A stretch of DNA of 64,000 nucleotides, from contig NC_092051.1 in NCBI RefSeq assembly GCF_003086295.3, forward strand, positions 23,679,940-23,743,939. Reading direction: 5' to 3'. Source of the DNA: Arachis hypogaea. Taxonomy: Eukaryota > Streptophyta > Magnoliopsida > Fabales > Fabaceae. Below the pieces are notes generated by a model. The model was not told the origin of the DNA, made no database searches, and was given only the letters and a program-made list of their open reading frames with translations. Both the position numbers and the translations under genes were made by a program. Positions 12,800 through 23,819 of this stretch are shown piece after piece. Numbering within the stretch: the stretch's first letter is position 1; each line of letters begins with the position of its first letter.

Positions 12800-15736
12800 A
12801 TGTTAATCGTGAGAATATCCTATTGACAAATATACAGTAATTATAACTATTAGAAATTCTCAGAGTGAGTCAGTTTAATTATCATATCTCTATATGCACC
12901 ACTTATATATATAATTTAGTAAATGAGATCTATTAATCTTCATCAAACAAAGACTATATATTAATCGACACGAATCACTAATGTTCTAATTTTAGTGATT
13001 TTATAATTAAGAATAATTTAAATTAAAAGTACTAAAAAATATATATATCTCATTATTATGATCCCTACCGTAATTATTTATTTTTAATTTTAATTAAAGA
13101 CACTATAATAAATTGTAAAAATTTATTCTCCTATAAAATAATAATAATTCATGATAATATTTTATTAAATTCACACTTATCTCCAATAACAGCCAATATT
13201 TTTGGAACAAAATATTTTCTTCTACCAATTCTAGATAAACTGGATGACAACAATTTTCTTATATGTGGAAAATATCTTTGCTAGGAAAAGAATAATCTAG
13301 TCTTTAAAGGACCATGCAAAAATATTTCAAATGAATGGCTTACATGGCAGCCATACTGAACTTGTTGAAAATACTAATTTGGACTCAAAATTAAATATTT
13401 GCAAACTGGCCCAACATAGTCTGGTTGGACCAACCTTGTAATGACTAGTTTTTTTTGGACAAATTGATGAACGATTTTTTTTTTGTTTTTGGACTTTTCC
13501 ATATGGACCACACCCACAACCCACCTAAATACAAAGTCCAGGCTCAATTACTATCCACTATCCAACAACGTTACCCATGTCCTCTACAACTTTATCTTCT
13601 ACCTTCTCATATGCGTAAATTCTAGGAATGCTAAGACAAAAAAAAATTCTAGAAAAGCTTCAAAGACATAAAAATATTAATAACAAAGGAGATTGATTTC
13701 AAAAATTTATATTATTTTGGCAGTTGTTGTATGTAAAATATTACTGGATCGTTGATAAATTATTGTAAATAATTACAAAAGACAAATAATAATTTTTCTT
13801 TTGGGTGAAAGATAATAAATATCAATTTGTATAAGGTTAGTATGCGTTGATACGTATAAGTGTATTTTTTATTTGAAAATTGATGAAGTAATTTTTGGAG
13901 AAGCTACCTAGGTAGTGACAATTATGAAATAACAAAAAAAAATGTTGTACTCTAATTTTTAAAACTACAGTTATTCATAATGGCTGAAGTATCTAATTTG
14001 AGTTTACACCTAAGTTAATAAATTTTTAAGTAAAGACATCATGTCACAGAAGATTATTAGTGGACAAATCTAATCAACTAAACAAATACTAATTACTGTA
14101 ATGAAAGAAGATGGTTGAAGATGGGCGTTTGTACGAGTAGGAAATGTTGCAAGTATTTTAGGCTGTAGTAATAGGCATGAAAATTTCTAGTAGTGTTTAG
14201 CAAAATAGAGTGTTTAGCAAGAATGACCTGCCTACATATTTCAAATGTTATAAGTTTAAATACCAATCATGATCCACAAAATGTATGTATAATTAATAAG
14301 AAAAGGATAAATGTTCATGAGATTCCAGATTTGTAGCGGCATCGGACCTGCAGGATTGTAATTGGTTCAATTGAGATGACCTTGAAGATCCCAACAGCTT
14401 TGGACTTGAACTTGCACATGCTAGTAAAGTCTGTCTAACCTCCAGAAATTATCCCGAAGCTACCGCTTTGTGTGCCACTAAATCTGATGTAGGTTGCTTC
14501 TACCTTAATGTGGTCGTGGGCAAGGATGAGTGGGTGCCACTCCTCATGTTTATATGAAATAGTAAAAAACCATAAACTAAGTAGTTATATCAAACATGCA
14601 AAGAAGATAGTAAACGCAAAATAGTGGAGGTTCGGTAGGTATTTCACAAATCGTGCCCCATTCGGCTTTATGATAACATAAAGGAAGGAATACTAACAAT
14701 AAGATAAATTTGGGTTTTTCTTATCCTTGGAAAAAAATTCGATGCAACAAGAACTAAGATGCAATGAAAATTTTGTTTTTGTGATGAAAAAACAAGTAAC
14801 ATGTCCTAAAGGAGTTGGTGGTTGGCTATATTAGTTTAAATGTCTGATGAGACGGATACGGTGACGAAATCAAAACAACGATTGAAAAGTATTCGAAGAA
14901 GAAAAGCAGTGGGGATTACCTTGTTAGTCTTCGTGGCCATAGTTAGAGTGAGGAAATTGAGTCAGGGATTTTTTCAGGAGACGAGTTGGTAGTTGGATGC
15001 AAAACGACGAAGTGATCTGAGTATTATGGTCAGGAAAATGAAGTCCACAAGTAATTTCAGTTGGTATATATGAATGATATCTCCCTAAACCTCTTTTTTT
15101 CCCTCATGGGTCAAGGAGGTACAAAAAAGACCTGATCCGTCCACAAATATGAGCTTTTTTTTTGTAAGTATTTTTTGTTGTTATGCTTACAAGAGCAAGA
15201 GGTTTAATAATGGACATGGGTATAATAATATTAATAATAAGTTAAAAATAATAATGATAATAACATGGGAATAACAATATTAATAATGATAACTTAAAAA
15301 AATAAAAATAGAAACACGGTAATAATAAATTTAATAATAATAAGTTAAAAATAATTATTAATATCAATGTTGTTAAACATATATACAAAAAGATATCAGA
15401 TATTTTTACTCATTACAATATCCTTATTCGTTTTATGATAAAATGATATTTATTGAATATTATTTTTAAATAAAAACAATATAATAAACATAAACTAATT
15501 TTTTAGTTGTTGAAATAAAAAATAGTTGCTTTAGTATGCAAATAAAATTATCAAATTTTTATTCGAAAAAAAAAATTACTAGAATTCTATATACTTATTT
15601 AATGATAACTAGATTATCATTTTGTTTTGACTATAATCTGTTGAAACCTGATTGTTTTTAAAATATTAGCGGAGATATCTATTTTAAATTTTAATTTTAG
15701 TCATTTTGACTATTTTATATTTTTTATTTACGTATA
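12800..15736. other. AT-rich intergenic DNA, mostly featureless
   Basis: No convincing gene or element boundary is visible. AT-rich trinucleotide runs (TAATAATAA-like) occur at 15200-15360. The only coding-like island is on the minus strand at 14316-14545 and is listed separately. A block of moderate GC at 14820-15060 has no long frame. Confidence 0.5.
14316..14545 (-). pseudogene. Unrecognised coding relic
   Basis: On the minus strand one frame runs for about 75 codons, broken by a single TAG. It contains HPLILAHDHIKVEATYIRF, SGTQSGSFGIISGG, then DFTSMCKFKSKAVGIF and a conserved-looking ITILQVRCRYKSG. Its composition is protein-like and differs from the AT-rich surroundings. I do not recognise the family. 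It could be an exon of a dead host gene or part of an old element. Confidence 0.35.
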
Positions 15737-16385
15737 CACTAAACCCTAAATCCTAAACCTTACACCTTGAATCCTAAACCTTCAACCTCAATCGTAAACC
15801 AAAACCCTAACACTAAACCTGACATCCTAAACCCTAAACCCTAACCCATAAACCATACACCCTAAACATTAAACCCAACATCGTACACCCTAAAAGACAC
15901 AATGTTAAAAATAAACGCTAACCCTAAACACTAAACACTAAATCCTAAAGCCTAAGTCCTAAATCCTAAACCCTAAACCCTAGAGGCTAAATAATAAACA
16001 ATAAACCCCATCCCTTAACCCTAAACCCTGATCCATGAACCTTAAATCGTGAGTCCTAAACCATAAACTTTGAACCCTAAACCGTGAACCCTAAGACCTA
16101 AACCTTAAACCCTAAATCTTAAGACCTAAAGCATAAATCCCAAACCCTAACCCATAAACTATATACCCTAAACACTAAACCCACCATCGTAAAACCCTAA
16201 AAGACACAACGTTAAACCTAAATCCTAACCATAAACAATAAATCCTAAACACTAAACACTAAACAATAAACCCTAAACCATGAACCATAAATCACAAACC
16301 CTAAATCCTAATCCTAAACCATCAACCCTGAATATTGAACCCTGAATCATAAACTCTACATCATAAAACCTAAACCCTAAACCCA
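15737..16385. repeat. Degenerate interstitial telomere-like tract (CCCTAAA-type)
   Basis: About 650 bp is made almost wholly of ACCCTAAA, TCCTAAA, CACTAAA and similar 7-mer variants, derived from the plant telomere unit CCCTAAA. A block near 15840-15915 (CATACACCCTAAACATTAAACCC..) recurs at about 16150-16215, so part of the tract was duplicated as a larger unit. It ends sharply where retroelement sequence begins. Degeneracy shows it is old and not a chromosome end. Confidence 0.85.
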
Positions 16386-16481
16386 GGGACGGATCTAGGA
16401 ATTTGGTAGACCCTCCAGATACCACAGACCATGCCCTCACTTCGGTCTTACAGTTAGAGGGCGGAGAGGGATCAGCGACTG

Positions 16482-17221
16482 GAGCAAGTAGTCGCGGACA
16501 TATGCATTCCACATGCTCAGTGGAAACTGGGGGCAGAGGGGAAGGTGGGCCATATCAGAGTCGGTGACCTGACGCCTTTGGCTAGGGGATGGCACCATTT
16601 TATTTTCCGGTCTATCATGCCTAAAAGCAACCGGTCCGAGTGTACTGTGGACCGAGCCATCATGATTCACTGCATTCTGTTGGGACAGCCAGTGGAGGTG
16701 GCAGACATTATTGCCCAGCAAAATTACCATATCGCCACCAACACCAAAGAGAATGCCAGGTTGGGCTTTCCACATCTCATCTTCCGCCTCTGTGAGGCTA
16801 CTAGAATGAAGATAGAGAATGATTTTCCCATCCCAGTTGAGAAGCCCATCACAAAGAAGACTATGGAACTGGTAAGGGACTATCAGAGACTCCTAAGATT
16901 CGAACAGGCTGAAGAAGGAGCTCAAGAGGAGCAGCCACTGCCTCAGGGACACTACTTCCCTCCTCAAGATTACTAGCAGCAGCTCGCATATTCCATGGAG
17001 CAGATGAGGGTCGCTAATGACAGCCGTTGGCAGCAGTACATGGCGTCTGTAAAGGAGATGAGAGCCACACAAGACAGCCATTGGGCGCATCTCTGTACCA
17101 CCCTTGATGAGATGAGGGCTGATCATAACCTTCAGTGGTAGGAGATCTCTTAGCTAAGACAGGATTACAGCCATTTGAGAGGACCGTACGGAGCACAGCC
17201 TAAGGAGAGAGATCCCTATTA
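16482..17221 (+). pseudogene. Putative plant transposon protein (accessory retroelement ORF), broken
   Basis: The frame reads EQVVADICIPHAQWKLG, then VGDLTPLARGWHHFIFRSIMPKSN, then VDRAIMIHCILLGQPVEVADII. This matches the 'putative plant transposon protein' domain often annotated in the 3' part of plant Ty3/gypsy elements. A TAG at about 16975 is followed by a Gln/Trp-rich coiled segment (MEQMRVANDSRWQQYM, MRATQDSHWAHL) that continues to 17221 with further stops. Its role in living elements is unknown to me. Its place before the 3' LTR fits an accessory protein. Confidence 0.6.
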
Positions 17222-18277
17222 GGGAGATTGAGGTGGCTCAGTTTCTTTTCATTTTCCTTATTATTTTGCTATTTTTATGATTATGTTCCTATTTTCTGCT
17301 ATTTTTTGTTATTGCATGATCAGTTGTTATTTCAATTCTTAGGTTCTAGTTTAATTTACTGTTTATTTTGTTATTTAATTTTTATTCTAAAAGAGTGTCT
17401 CATGTATTGCTCATTGAGCTTGAAATCAAAAGAAAAGAAAGAAGAAAAAGATGTAATGCATGAGTGAAAGAGTTTATGAAAGAAAGTAGTCTCATTTAAT
17501 CAAATGTGGTGGTGTTCTCTGTGATTCTGAATGCATGACATGAACCGTGCATGTTTGAATTCGAATAAAAGGATGTTGATGTATAAGGAAAAGGAATTTA
17601 GAGAACTATTATGAATTTTTTGAAATTAGTGAAAGTTGATCCTTGAAGCAAAAGAAACAGCAAAGGAAGAATAAAAAGCAAGGTCCAAGGCTCTGAGCAT
17701 AAATGACTAGGGAGGTCAGACATGATTAAAAGCTCAAAGAATTGTTTCCCTAGTCATATACTTGTGGTGTTCTTGTGTCAAGTAATCCTTGAGACAGAAC
17801 ATTTAGAGTCGAGATCAAATGCATTTAGCAGAGTATGCCAAAGGCTTTGAGCACCACTGTCTGGGAATGGCTAAAAGAAAAATCAGAACTTCAAGAGAGT
17901 TCCCCAGTTAAGTTCTTGTGGTGTTTTTGTGTCAAGTAAGGCTTGAGACAAAACATTTAAAGTCACTTCTAAGCTCAAGGTGCAAAGCACCAATTAATTG
18001 AGAATTAAAGGATATCGGCTGTGTTCAAGGATTAAACTGAAGTATAAAGATCAGAGAATTCATAATATGATCCGGATTCTAATTCCAAATGACAGTGACA
18101 TTCCTCTGATTCAAAGGAGAGTGAGATGCTAAAACTGTTCAGAATTACAATAGATAAACCCCACTTCAAGAAGAGACATGAACATAACTGAACTCTCACC
18201 TCTCATGCAAATTCACATCTTAATCATGTACTAATTTTGGTTGCTTGAGGACAAGCAACAATTCAAGTTTGGTGTTG
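17222..18277 (+). other. 3' untranslated interior of the truncated LTR element
   Basis: This is non-coding. It ends in GCTTGAGGACAAGCAACAA then TTCAAGTTTGGTGTTG directly before the LTR, the position of the polypurine tract, although the tract is weak. It contains a diverged tandem duplication at 17690-17965. Confidence 0.55.
17690..17965 (+). repeat. Diverged tandem duplication, unit ~140 bp
   Basis: Two successive segments share AAGGCT(C/T)TGAGCA.., a block with CTTGTGGTGTT(C/T)TTGTGTCAAGTAA, and CTTGAGACA(G/A)AACATTTA(G/A)AGTC in the same order. They are roughly 17690-17815 and 17833-17965. The interspersed bases are diverged, so the duplication is old. Confidence 0.65.
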
Positions 18278-18476
18278 TGATGCGTGAGCATCTTCTCTAT
18301 CTTTTTCTAGTGAATTTGCATTTGAATTGATAAGTTTAATCAAGATTTAATATATTTTAGCCACCATGAATGCTACTTTGAGTTGTGTGCGATTCTGTTT
18401 ATTTCAGGTAGCGTTTTGGACGAATTTGACAGAGTCTTCATGGAGAAACGAAGCTACAGCAGAATAAAGGCTAGAA

Positions 18477-18719
18477 GCCAAACTTGGAAACCTCCAAGTT
18501 TGGCGCCAGCACAAGCATTCCAAGGGAAGCAGTTCAGCCTCCTCCACGCCAAACTTGAAGTTCTTCAAGTTCGGCGCCAACATGAAGTCTCCAAAGAAAG
18601 CCACACGCACAACATCCATGCCAAACTTGAATCCTACCAAGTTTGGCACCACAATGAAGAATGCCAAGGGAATATATGCTGCGTAGTCCACGCTGAACTT
18701 GGAATAATCTAAGTTCGGC
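18477..18719 (+). repeat. Array of four 28-bp hairpins at 71-72-bp spacing
   Basis: Four inverted repeats of the form GCCAAACTTG-N8-CAAGTTTGGC start at 18477, 18548, 18620 and 18692. Spacings are 71, 72 and 72 bp; each is 28 bp long. Loop sequences and the DNA between hairpins differ, while stems are kept with a few changes (for example GTTCGGC). The right arm is usually followed by GCC. The array ends about 150 bp upstream of the LTR TATA box. Confidence 0.9.
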
Positions 18720-18869
18720 GCCAACCTTTAGTACACAAGTGGTCCCCAATTCGTCTCCAAAGGCCTGCGAATCAATTTTGTTATTTGATTAAAACTTTAT
18801 TTCTTTTATAATTATGAAAAGATATGAGTTATTTTTAGGAAAATATATTTTACATTAATTAGGACTAGA

Positions 18870-18878
18870 TATAAAAGG
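18870..18878 (+). promoter_or_regulatory. TATA box of the 3' LTR
   Basis: TATAAAAGG lies in an otherwise AT-rich LTR, followed about 30 bp later by a CT-rich stretch typical of a plant initiator region. Transcription from this LTR would run to the right into the broken gag of the minus-strand element, antisense to it. Confidence 0.6.
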
Positions 18879-19710
18879 GAAAAGAATCAGTCATTTGGGC
18901 TCTTCTCTTCTCTTTTTCCTCATTCCAAACTTTACAGTTTTTCTGAATCCTAGTTTTTTTTGAACCATGAGCAACTAAACCTCCACTGTTAAGGTTAGGA
19001 GCTCTGTCTATTGTATGGATTGATACTATTATTTTTCTATTTTAATTCATGTATTGATTTCAATTTCAAGAAATGTTTTCATTCTTTATTTTATGAATTT
19101 AGATGGAACGGAAGTATGACCCTTGTTCTAATTGAGTTCTTGTATAACTTGGAAAAGCTCTTTACTTGAACAACATCTTGAAAACGTATTCTCCTAAATC
19201 ACTAATTATCTGGACTTAATGGGATACGTGACATATAATCCTCTTATATTTAGGTAATTAAGGTTTTTGTGGCATATAACTAGAATTGAACTTCACCCTC
19301 TAATTGGAATTAAGTGCCCAAGGAATTGGCGGTTGATGAAGCTTAGAGGAGACTAAAAAGGTCTAAGAAATTAGGGTTTAGTCACATATAGTTTACCATG
19401 AATGGAATCTTACATGATTAAAATAGTTAGTAAGAATAGTCAATCTAGAAAATAGATAACTCTGAAGCCTTGACTGTTTCTCCATATATATTTCACAACT
19501 TATTTACTGTTGCTTTCTGATTCTCTGATTTACTATTAATGCTTTTGAACCTTCAAACACCATTTTCTGTTTGTCTGACTAAGCCAATCACTCAATCATT
19601 GTTGCTTGATCCATCAATTCTCATGGGATCGACCCTCACTCACCTGAGGTATTACTTGGTACGACCCGGTGCACTTGCCGGTTAGTTTGTGGTTTATAAA
19701 TTCTGCACCA

Positions 19711-20987
19711 GCAAACTGCTTATCCTTTTCTGCTTGACAGAGCTTCTGGAAAAATGGCATCTTGGTCTTGTACTCATCAGCCTTAGTTGATATAAGCTGA
19801 GTGCCCACAATGCTTGGAGAGGGGTCACTAGCTTGCTTAGGAGGGGTGTTCTCAGCACTTGTACGTGTCTGATCACCCCTGCTTGGGTGTTCAACGCCCT
19901 TGCTGCCCCCTTCCTGGCGTTCAATGCCAGAAGTACCCCTTTCTGGGCATTGAACGCAAATGGCACTCCTCCTTGGGCGTTAAATACCCTCAGAGGTGCC
20001 TTGGTCTGTAGTCTGTTCATCTTCTATCAACTTCTCTTCCCTTTGTCTCTTGCTGTTCTGAGGCTGAGTGTTCAGGGTCTTTTCACTCCTAAGTTGGATA
20101 GCTTGACACTCTTCTTTTATCTGTTAAGATAATTGCTGTCTAGCTTGACTTAGCTGTGTCTCTATATTCCTGTTGGAAGCTTGAGTTTCTTGCAAAGCCT
20201 CTTGCAATTCCAACAATTGTTGTGCAAGGGAGTGTAGCTGTTGAGTCAATATGCCAATTTGTTCTAGAGGGTTATATGCAGTGGATACCGCCTTAACCTC
20301 TCCTTTTGTTGAAGTCTCATCAGATGAGTACAGATGCTGGTTGCTGGCAACTGTCTCAATTAGTTCACGAGCTTCTTCAATCGTCTTTCTCATGTGTATA
20401 GAACCACCAGCAGAGTGGTCTAGAGACATTCTAGCCACATCTGTGAGCCCATAATAGAAGATGTCTAGTTGTACCCATTCTGAAAACATTTCAGCGTGGT
20501 ATTTCTGTAGCATCCTTCTGTACCTCCCCCAGACATCATGAAGAGATTCATTATCCTCTTGTCTGAAACCTTGGATGTCCAGTCTTAGCTGGGCGAGCTT
20601 CTTTGGAGGAAAATATTGATTCAAAAACTTGTTTACTAGCTGACTCCATGTTTTCAAGCTAGATTTGGGTTGGTTATCCAACCACCTCTTTGCTTGATCC
20701 TTTATAGCAAAGGGAAAGAATAGCAATCTGTAGACATCCTGGTCCACTCCCTTAGTGCGTACTGTGTCAGCTATTTGCAAGAAATGTGCAATGAACTCTG
20801 TGGGTTCTTCCTGTGAAAGTCCATGGTAATGACAGTTTTATTGCACCAGGGTAATCAGTTGAGGGTTTAGCTCAAAATTGCTTGCTCTAATGGGGGGTAT
20901 ACTGATACTTCTTCCATAAAAGTCAGGAGTGGGGGCCGTATAGGACCCCAAGGTTCTTCTAAACTGTTCATTTCCATTTGGGCCCAT
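19711..20987 (-). pseudogene. Gag-protease pseudogene of the minus-strand element
   Basis: Translation starts at ATG 20987-20985 (MGPNGNEQF). One CAA-to-TAA change breaks the frame before NCHYHGLSQEEP. The frame then continues open with ADTVRTKGVDQDVYRLLF, AKRWLDNQPKSSLKTW, FRQEDNESLHDVW and LDHSAGGSIHMRK, the Retrotrans_gag core, to a TAA at 20124-20126. Downstream the protease-proximal motif KADEYKTKMPFFQKL (about 19730-19775) is still readable before the truncation. Gag would form the element's particle. A 30-bp-period palindrome array lies between gag and this motif. Confidence 0.82.
19884..19990 (-). repeat. Four-unit palindrome array, 30-bp period, in the gag-protease region
   Basis: Imperfect copies of the 17-bp dyad TGGGCGTT.AACGCC.. 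/ CTGGCGTTCAATGCCAG start at 19884, 19914, 19944 and 19974, exactly 30 bp apart. Thirty is a multiple of three, so each unit would add ten codons. On the minus strand one frame reads NAQGGVPFAF, NAQKGVLLAL, NARKGAARAL, NTQ. The dyads have diverged, but the phase is perfect. Confidence 0.85.
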
Positions 20988-21362
20988 AGTGAACTCTTCC
21001 TGTTCTTGTACACACAGCTAAGAAACAAGGAAATGGAAAGATAGGTGTCTCTACGTCAGAGTATAGAGCACTTTCACTAAGATATCTTGAGAAGATAAGA
21101 AGAATGGAGGTAGAGGAGGAGGATTCGAATTTTTTTTTGAAGAAAAAGAAATTTGAAATTAAAATATTTTTGTTTTATTTTATTTATTTATTGATTTTTT
21201 AAAATAATAGAGAAATTAAAAGCTAAGACAACTAATTAACTAAAAAGATTGAAAATTAAATGTGATTTTAGAAGTGGTTTTCGAAAAAGAAGAGAGAGAA
21301 AGTAGTTAGGAAGTTTTGAAAAAGAGGAAAGAGAAAGGAGAATAAAAGATAAAACAAGTAAC
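20988..21362 (-). other. Leader of the minus-strand Athila-type element (gag-proximal part)
   Basis: An AU-rich untranslated leader upstream of the gag start, without an open frame. It is interrupted at 21363 by a nested inverted-repeat element and resumes at 22972. Confidence 0.6.
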
Positions 21363-22971
21363 CAAGGTTCTGAAAATCGAATCGGTCATCGAACCATTCT
21401 AGCTACTGGTTCACTGGTTCATAAGTTTAACCGGTTCGACCGTAGTTGAACCGAAAAATCGTTTTATAATAAAATAATAAATATAAATAAACTGATATCA
21501 TATAACCATGCAGGCAAACTCAACAATTATATTGAATTAGGGAAAGTATAAGGTATAGTGTGAATAATTCAACCATCAATAAAAACAAGCAAATTCATAA
21601 CCATTAAGAAGGAAGATTGAATTAGTGAGAGGGTGAGCTTCTTGTAGCAGAGAAGAGGGATAATTGAAATAACAATCAATGAAACCATGCTAACTGCCCC
21701 TTTCTCTATTCCTCTATTATAAACATACCAAATATAGTTATAGTTTAACAAATTTCAACAAATCCAAATTAATATACTCACTAGCAAGAACAATCTCAAC
21801 AGCAAGAATCACAATAACAATAATTTAATGAATTAACAAGAGCAAGATTGGAATAAAAAAAACCAACAACCTAATAACAAAAAACAAAAGCAATTTATAT
21901 CCCAAGAATCACAATAACAATTAAAAAAATCAACGAATTAACAATTTACAAAAAAACACAGCAACCCAATAATCTGAAGAACAATAATAGGTATATCAAA
22001 CAAACAACAACAAAACTTGAATAGAAAAATCCAACAAATTAAATCACAGCAACCTAACAATTTAGCAAATTAAGACAACAGCAGCCCAATAATTTAGCAA
22101 ATTATCAACCTAACAAGTTCAAGAACAAAAAATCACAATAAAACCAAAAATATTAAAGACAACAGAGCAACAACATAACAGAAGTAAAAAGGTGAAGCAT
22201 ATGAATCTTCTAAATTGAAATAGTTATATGATGAAGGTATAGACATAGGGTTCCTGGAGAAGAGGTGGCTGGACCGTTGCGGAACTGGAGAAGGAGTGGT
22301 TGGACCATCGCAGAGCGGGAGAAGGGGTGGCTGGACCGTCGCGTAACTAGAGCCGTGGATGGTGGAACGCGGCGGAACTGGAACAGAGGAGGGTGGAGCG
22401 CGGCAGAACTGGAGCAGAGGAGGGCTGGAGCGGGGTGGACCAGAACCGACGCGGCGGAACAACAGCTGCTCCACGGAGAAACGACACGAGACGAGTTGAA
22501 GTGGGACGGCGGCTTCGAGCATATGCGATGCAATGCGACATGATGGTTGAGACGAGCAGAGACGATCCTAAAGTAGTGGGCGACGACTAGACCAGATTTG
22601 ACAGCGGCGGTAGGACGGCGGTGGTGATAGCTTGAAGAAGAGAGTAGCGATGGAGGCTAGGGTTTTTTCTTTTGAGAGAGGGATGCAGATGGAAGATGAG
22701 TGGGAGACAGAAAGGGAGACGGTGACTCGGTAGGCTCTTTTTATTTTTTTTCAATTTTCTTTTTTTTTTAATTTAAAATTCAAAACGGTGAGTTGAAAAG
22801 TGAAAACTGGTCGGGTCCCGGTTCGGTCCGATTGACCGGTTCCTGGCCGGTCCGACAGTTCAATTTCGATTTTTAAAGTAAGCGGTTATGATATTTGTTC
22901 GAATCGTTTTTCTTGTCGATTCACGGTTCGACCGGTTCAACCAGCCAGTTTGAACCGGTTTTCAGAACCTT
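21363..22971. mobile_element. Non-autonomous terminal-inverted-repeat element with GC-rich core
   Basis: The ends are inverted: AAGGTTCTGAAAATCGAAT on the left and AAGGTTCTGAAAACCGGTT read from the right. Both continue into repeated ACCGGTTCGACC-type motifs. Flanks ACAAGTAAC (21354-21362) and ACAAGTAGT (22972-22980) agree at 7 of 9 positions, suggesting a 9-bp target duplication and a Mutator-like (or hAT-like) origin. The core at 22250-22720 is markedly richer in G and C than the surrounding 70% AT DNA. Stop-poor frames on both strands there encode Ser/Pro-rich or Arg/Gly-rich peptides that I do not recognise as a protein. Confidence 0.72.
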
Positions 22972-23795
22972 ACAAGTAGTAATTAACTAACAAGATTTGA
23001 AAACAAAATAAAAGATTTGATTTTGAAATTAAAAAGAAAAAATTTAAAAGAAGATTTTGAAATTTAAAAATTGAAAGATAGAGTCAAACAAGGAAAGATA
23101 AGGTTTGAAAAAGATTTAAGGTTAAGTTTTGAAATTTGAATTTTAAATTTCGAATTTTAAAATTGAATTTTAAAATTTGAATAAGATAAGATATGATTTT
23201 TGAAATTTAAAGAAAGATAAAAAGGAAGAAAAGATAAAGAGTTGAAAAAGATTTGAAAAGATAAGATTTGAAATTCAAAATTTAAACTTTACTAACAAGA
23301 AAACACCAAACTTAAAATTTTTAAATCAAGATAAGAAAAGATAGCAAGATTTTCGAAAATTTAAACAAAGATAAAAGAATTTTTTTTTATTTTCGAATTT
23401 TAAAGAAAGAGAAGAACAACTAAGAGACACCAAACTTAAAAATTTAAGATCAAATAACACTAATTTTCAAAAATTAAAGGAAAAACAACTAAAAGATACC
23501 AAACTTAAAATTTTTAAAATCAAACAAGAAAAATTATCAAGAACAATTCGAATATTAAAAAGAACACTCAAGAACAGTTTTCAAAAATTTAAAGAAAAAT
23601 ATGAAAACAGACGGGACACCAAATTTAAAAACTGACACAAGACTCAACAAAAGTCAAAGATTACTAAAGAAAATAAAAGGTTTTGAAAAATTTTTGAAAA
23701 AGAAAACAAAAGACATAAGCAAAAGGGCAAATAAACCTTAAAGAATACCTAATCTGAGCAACAAGATAGTCCGGTAGTTTATCAATCTCGAACAA
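22972..23795 (-). other. Leader of the minus-strand element (primer-proximal part)
   Basis: Very AT-rich untranslated leader with runs like GAAATTTTAAA. On the minus strand it contains four spaced copies of (T)TAAGTTTGGTGT(C/T) at about 23302-23315, 23426-23440, 23495-23509 and 23615-23629. The same motif occurs in the leader of the plus-strand element at 60133 and 60322. A leader position suggests RNA signals, but that is not shown. Confidence 0.65.
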
Positions 23796-23813
23796 TCCTC
23801 GGCAACGGCGCCA
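23796..23813 (-). other. Primer-binding site, tRNA-Asp
   Basis: On the minus strand TGGCGCCGTTGCCGAGGA follows the LTR end. It matches the 3' end of plant tRNA-Asp with one mismatch (GAGGA for GGGGA). tRNA-Asp priming is characteristic of Athila-type elements. Confidence 0.85.
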
Positions 23814-23819
23814 AAAATT

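Larger units (their letters stand above)
16386..19710 (+). mobile_element. 5'-truncated LTR retrotransposon (3' interior plus 3' LTR)
   Basis: The right part is an LTR (18278-19710) preceded by retroelement interior with a plant-transposon-type protein domain. The 5' LTR, gag and pol are absent; the left edge abuts the telomere-like tract. The right LTR edge cuts into the gag-protease pseudogene of the minus-strand element at 19711. So it inserted into that element, and its 5' half and the left remainder of its host were later lost. No target duplication can be tested because the left end is missing. Confidence 0.75.
18278..19710 (+). repeat. 3' LTR of the truncated element
   Basis: The LTR starts TGATGCGTGAGCATC and ends CTGCACCA (TG..CA). 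A TATA box (TATAAAAGG, 18870-18878) marks the promoter. A four-member hairpin array lies upstream of it, in U3. The 3' portion includes the GACCCTCACTCACC..GAGGTATTAC block that also occurs in the other Athila-type LTRs here (for example 23880-23905 inverted and 59400-59430). That shows a shared LTR ancestry despite low overall similarity. Confidence 0.82.

Noticed and set aside
22133..22543. Several overlapping 60-130-codon frames on both strands
   Set aside because: They arise from a GC-rich, stop-poor core. Ser/Pro- and Arg/Gly-rich products on opposite strands cannot both be real, and none is recognised.
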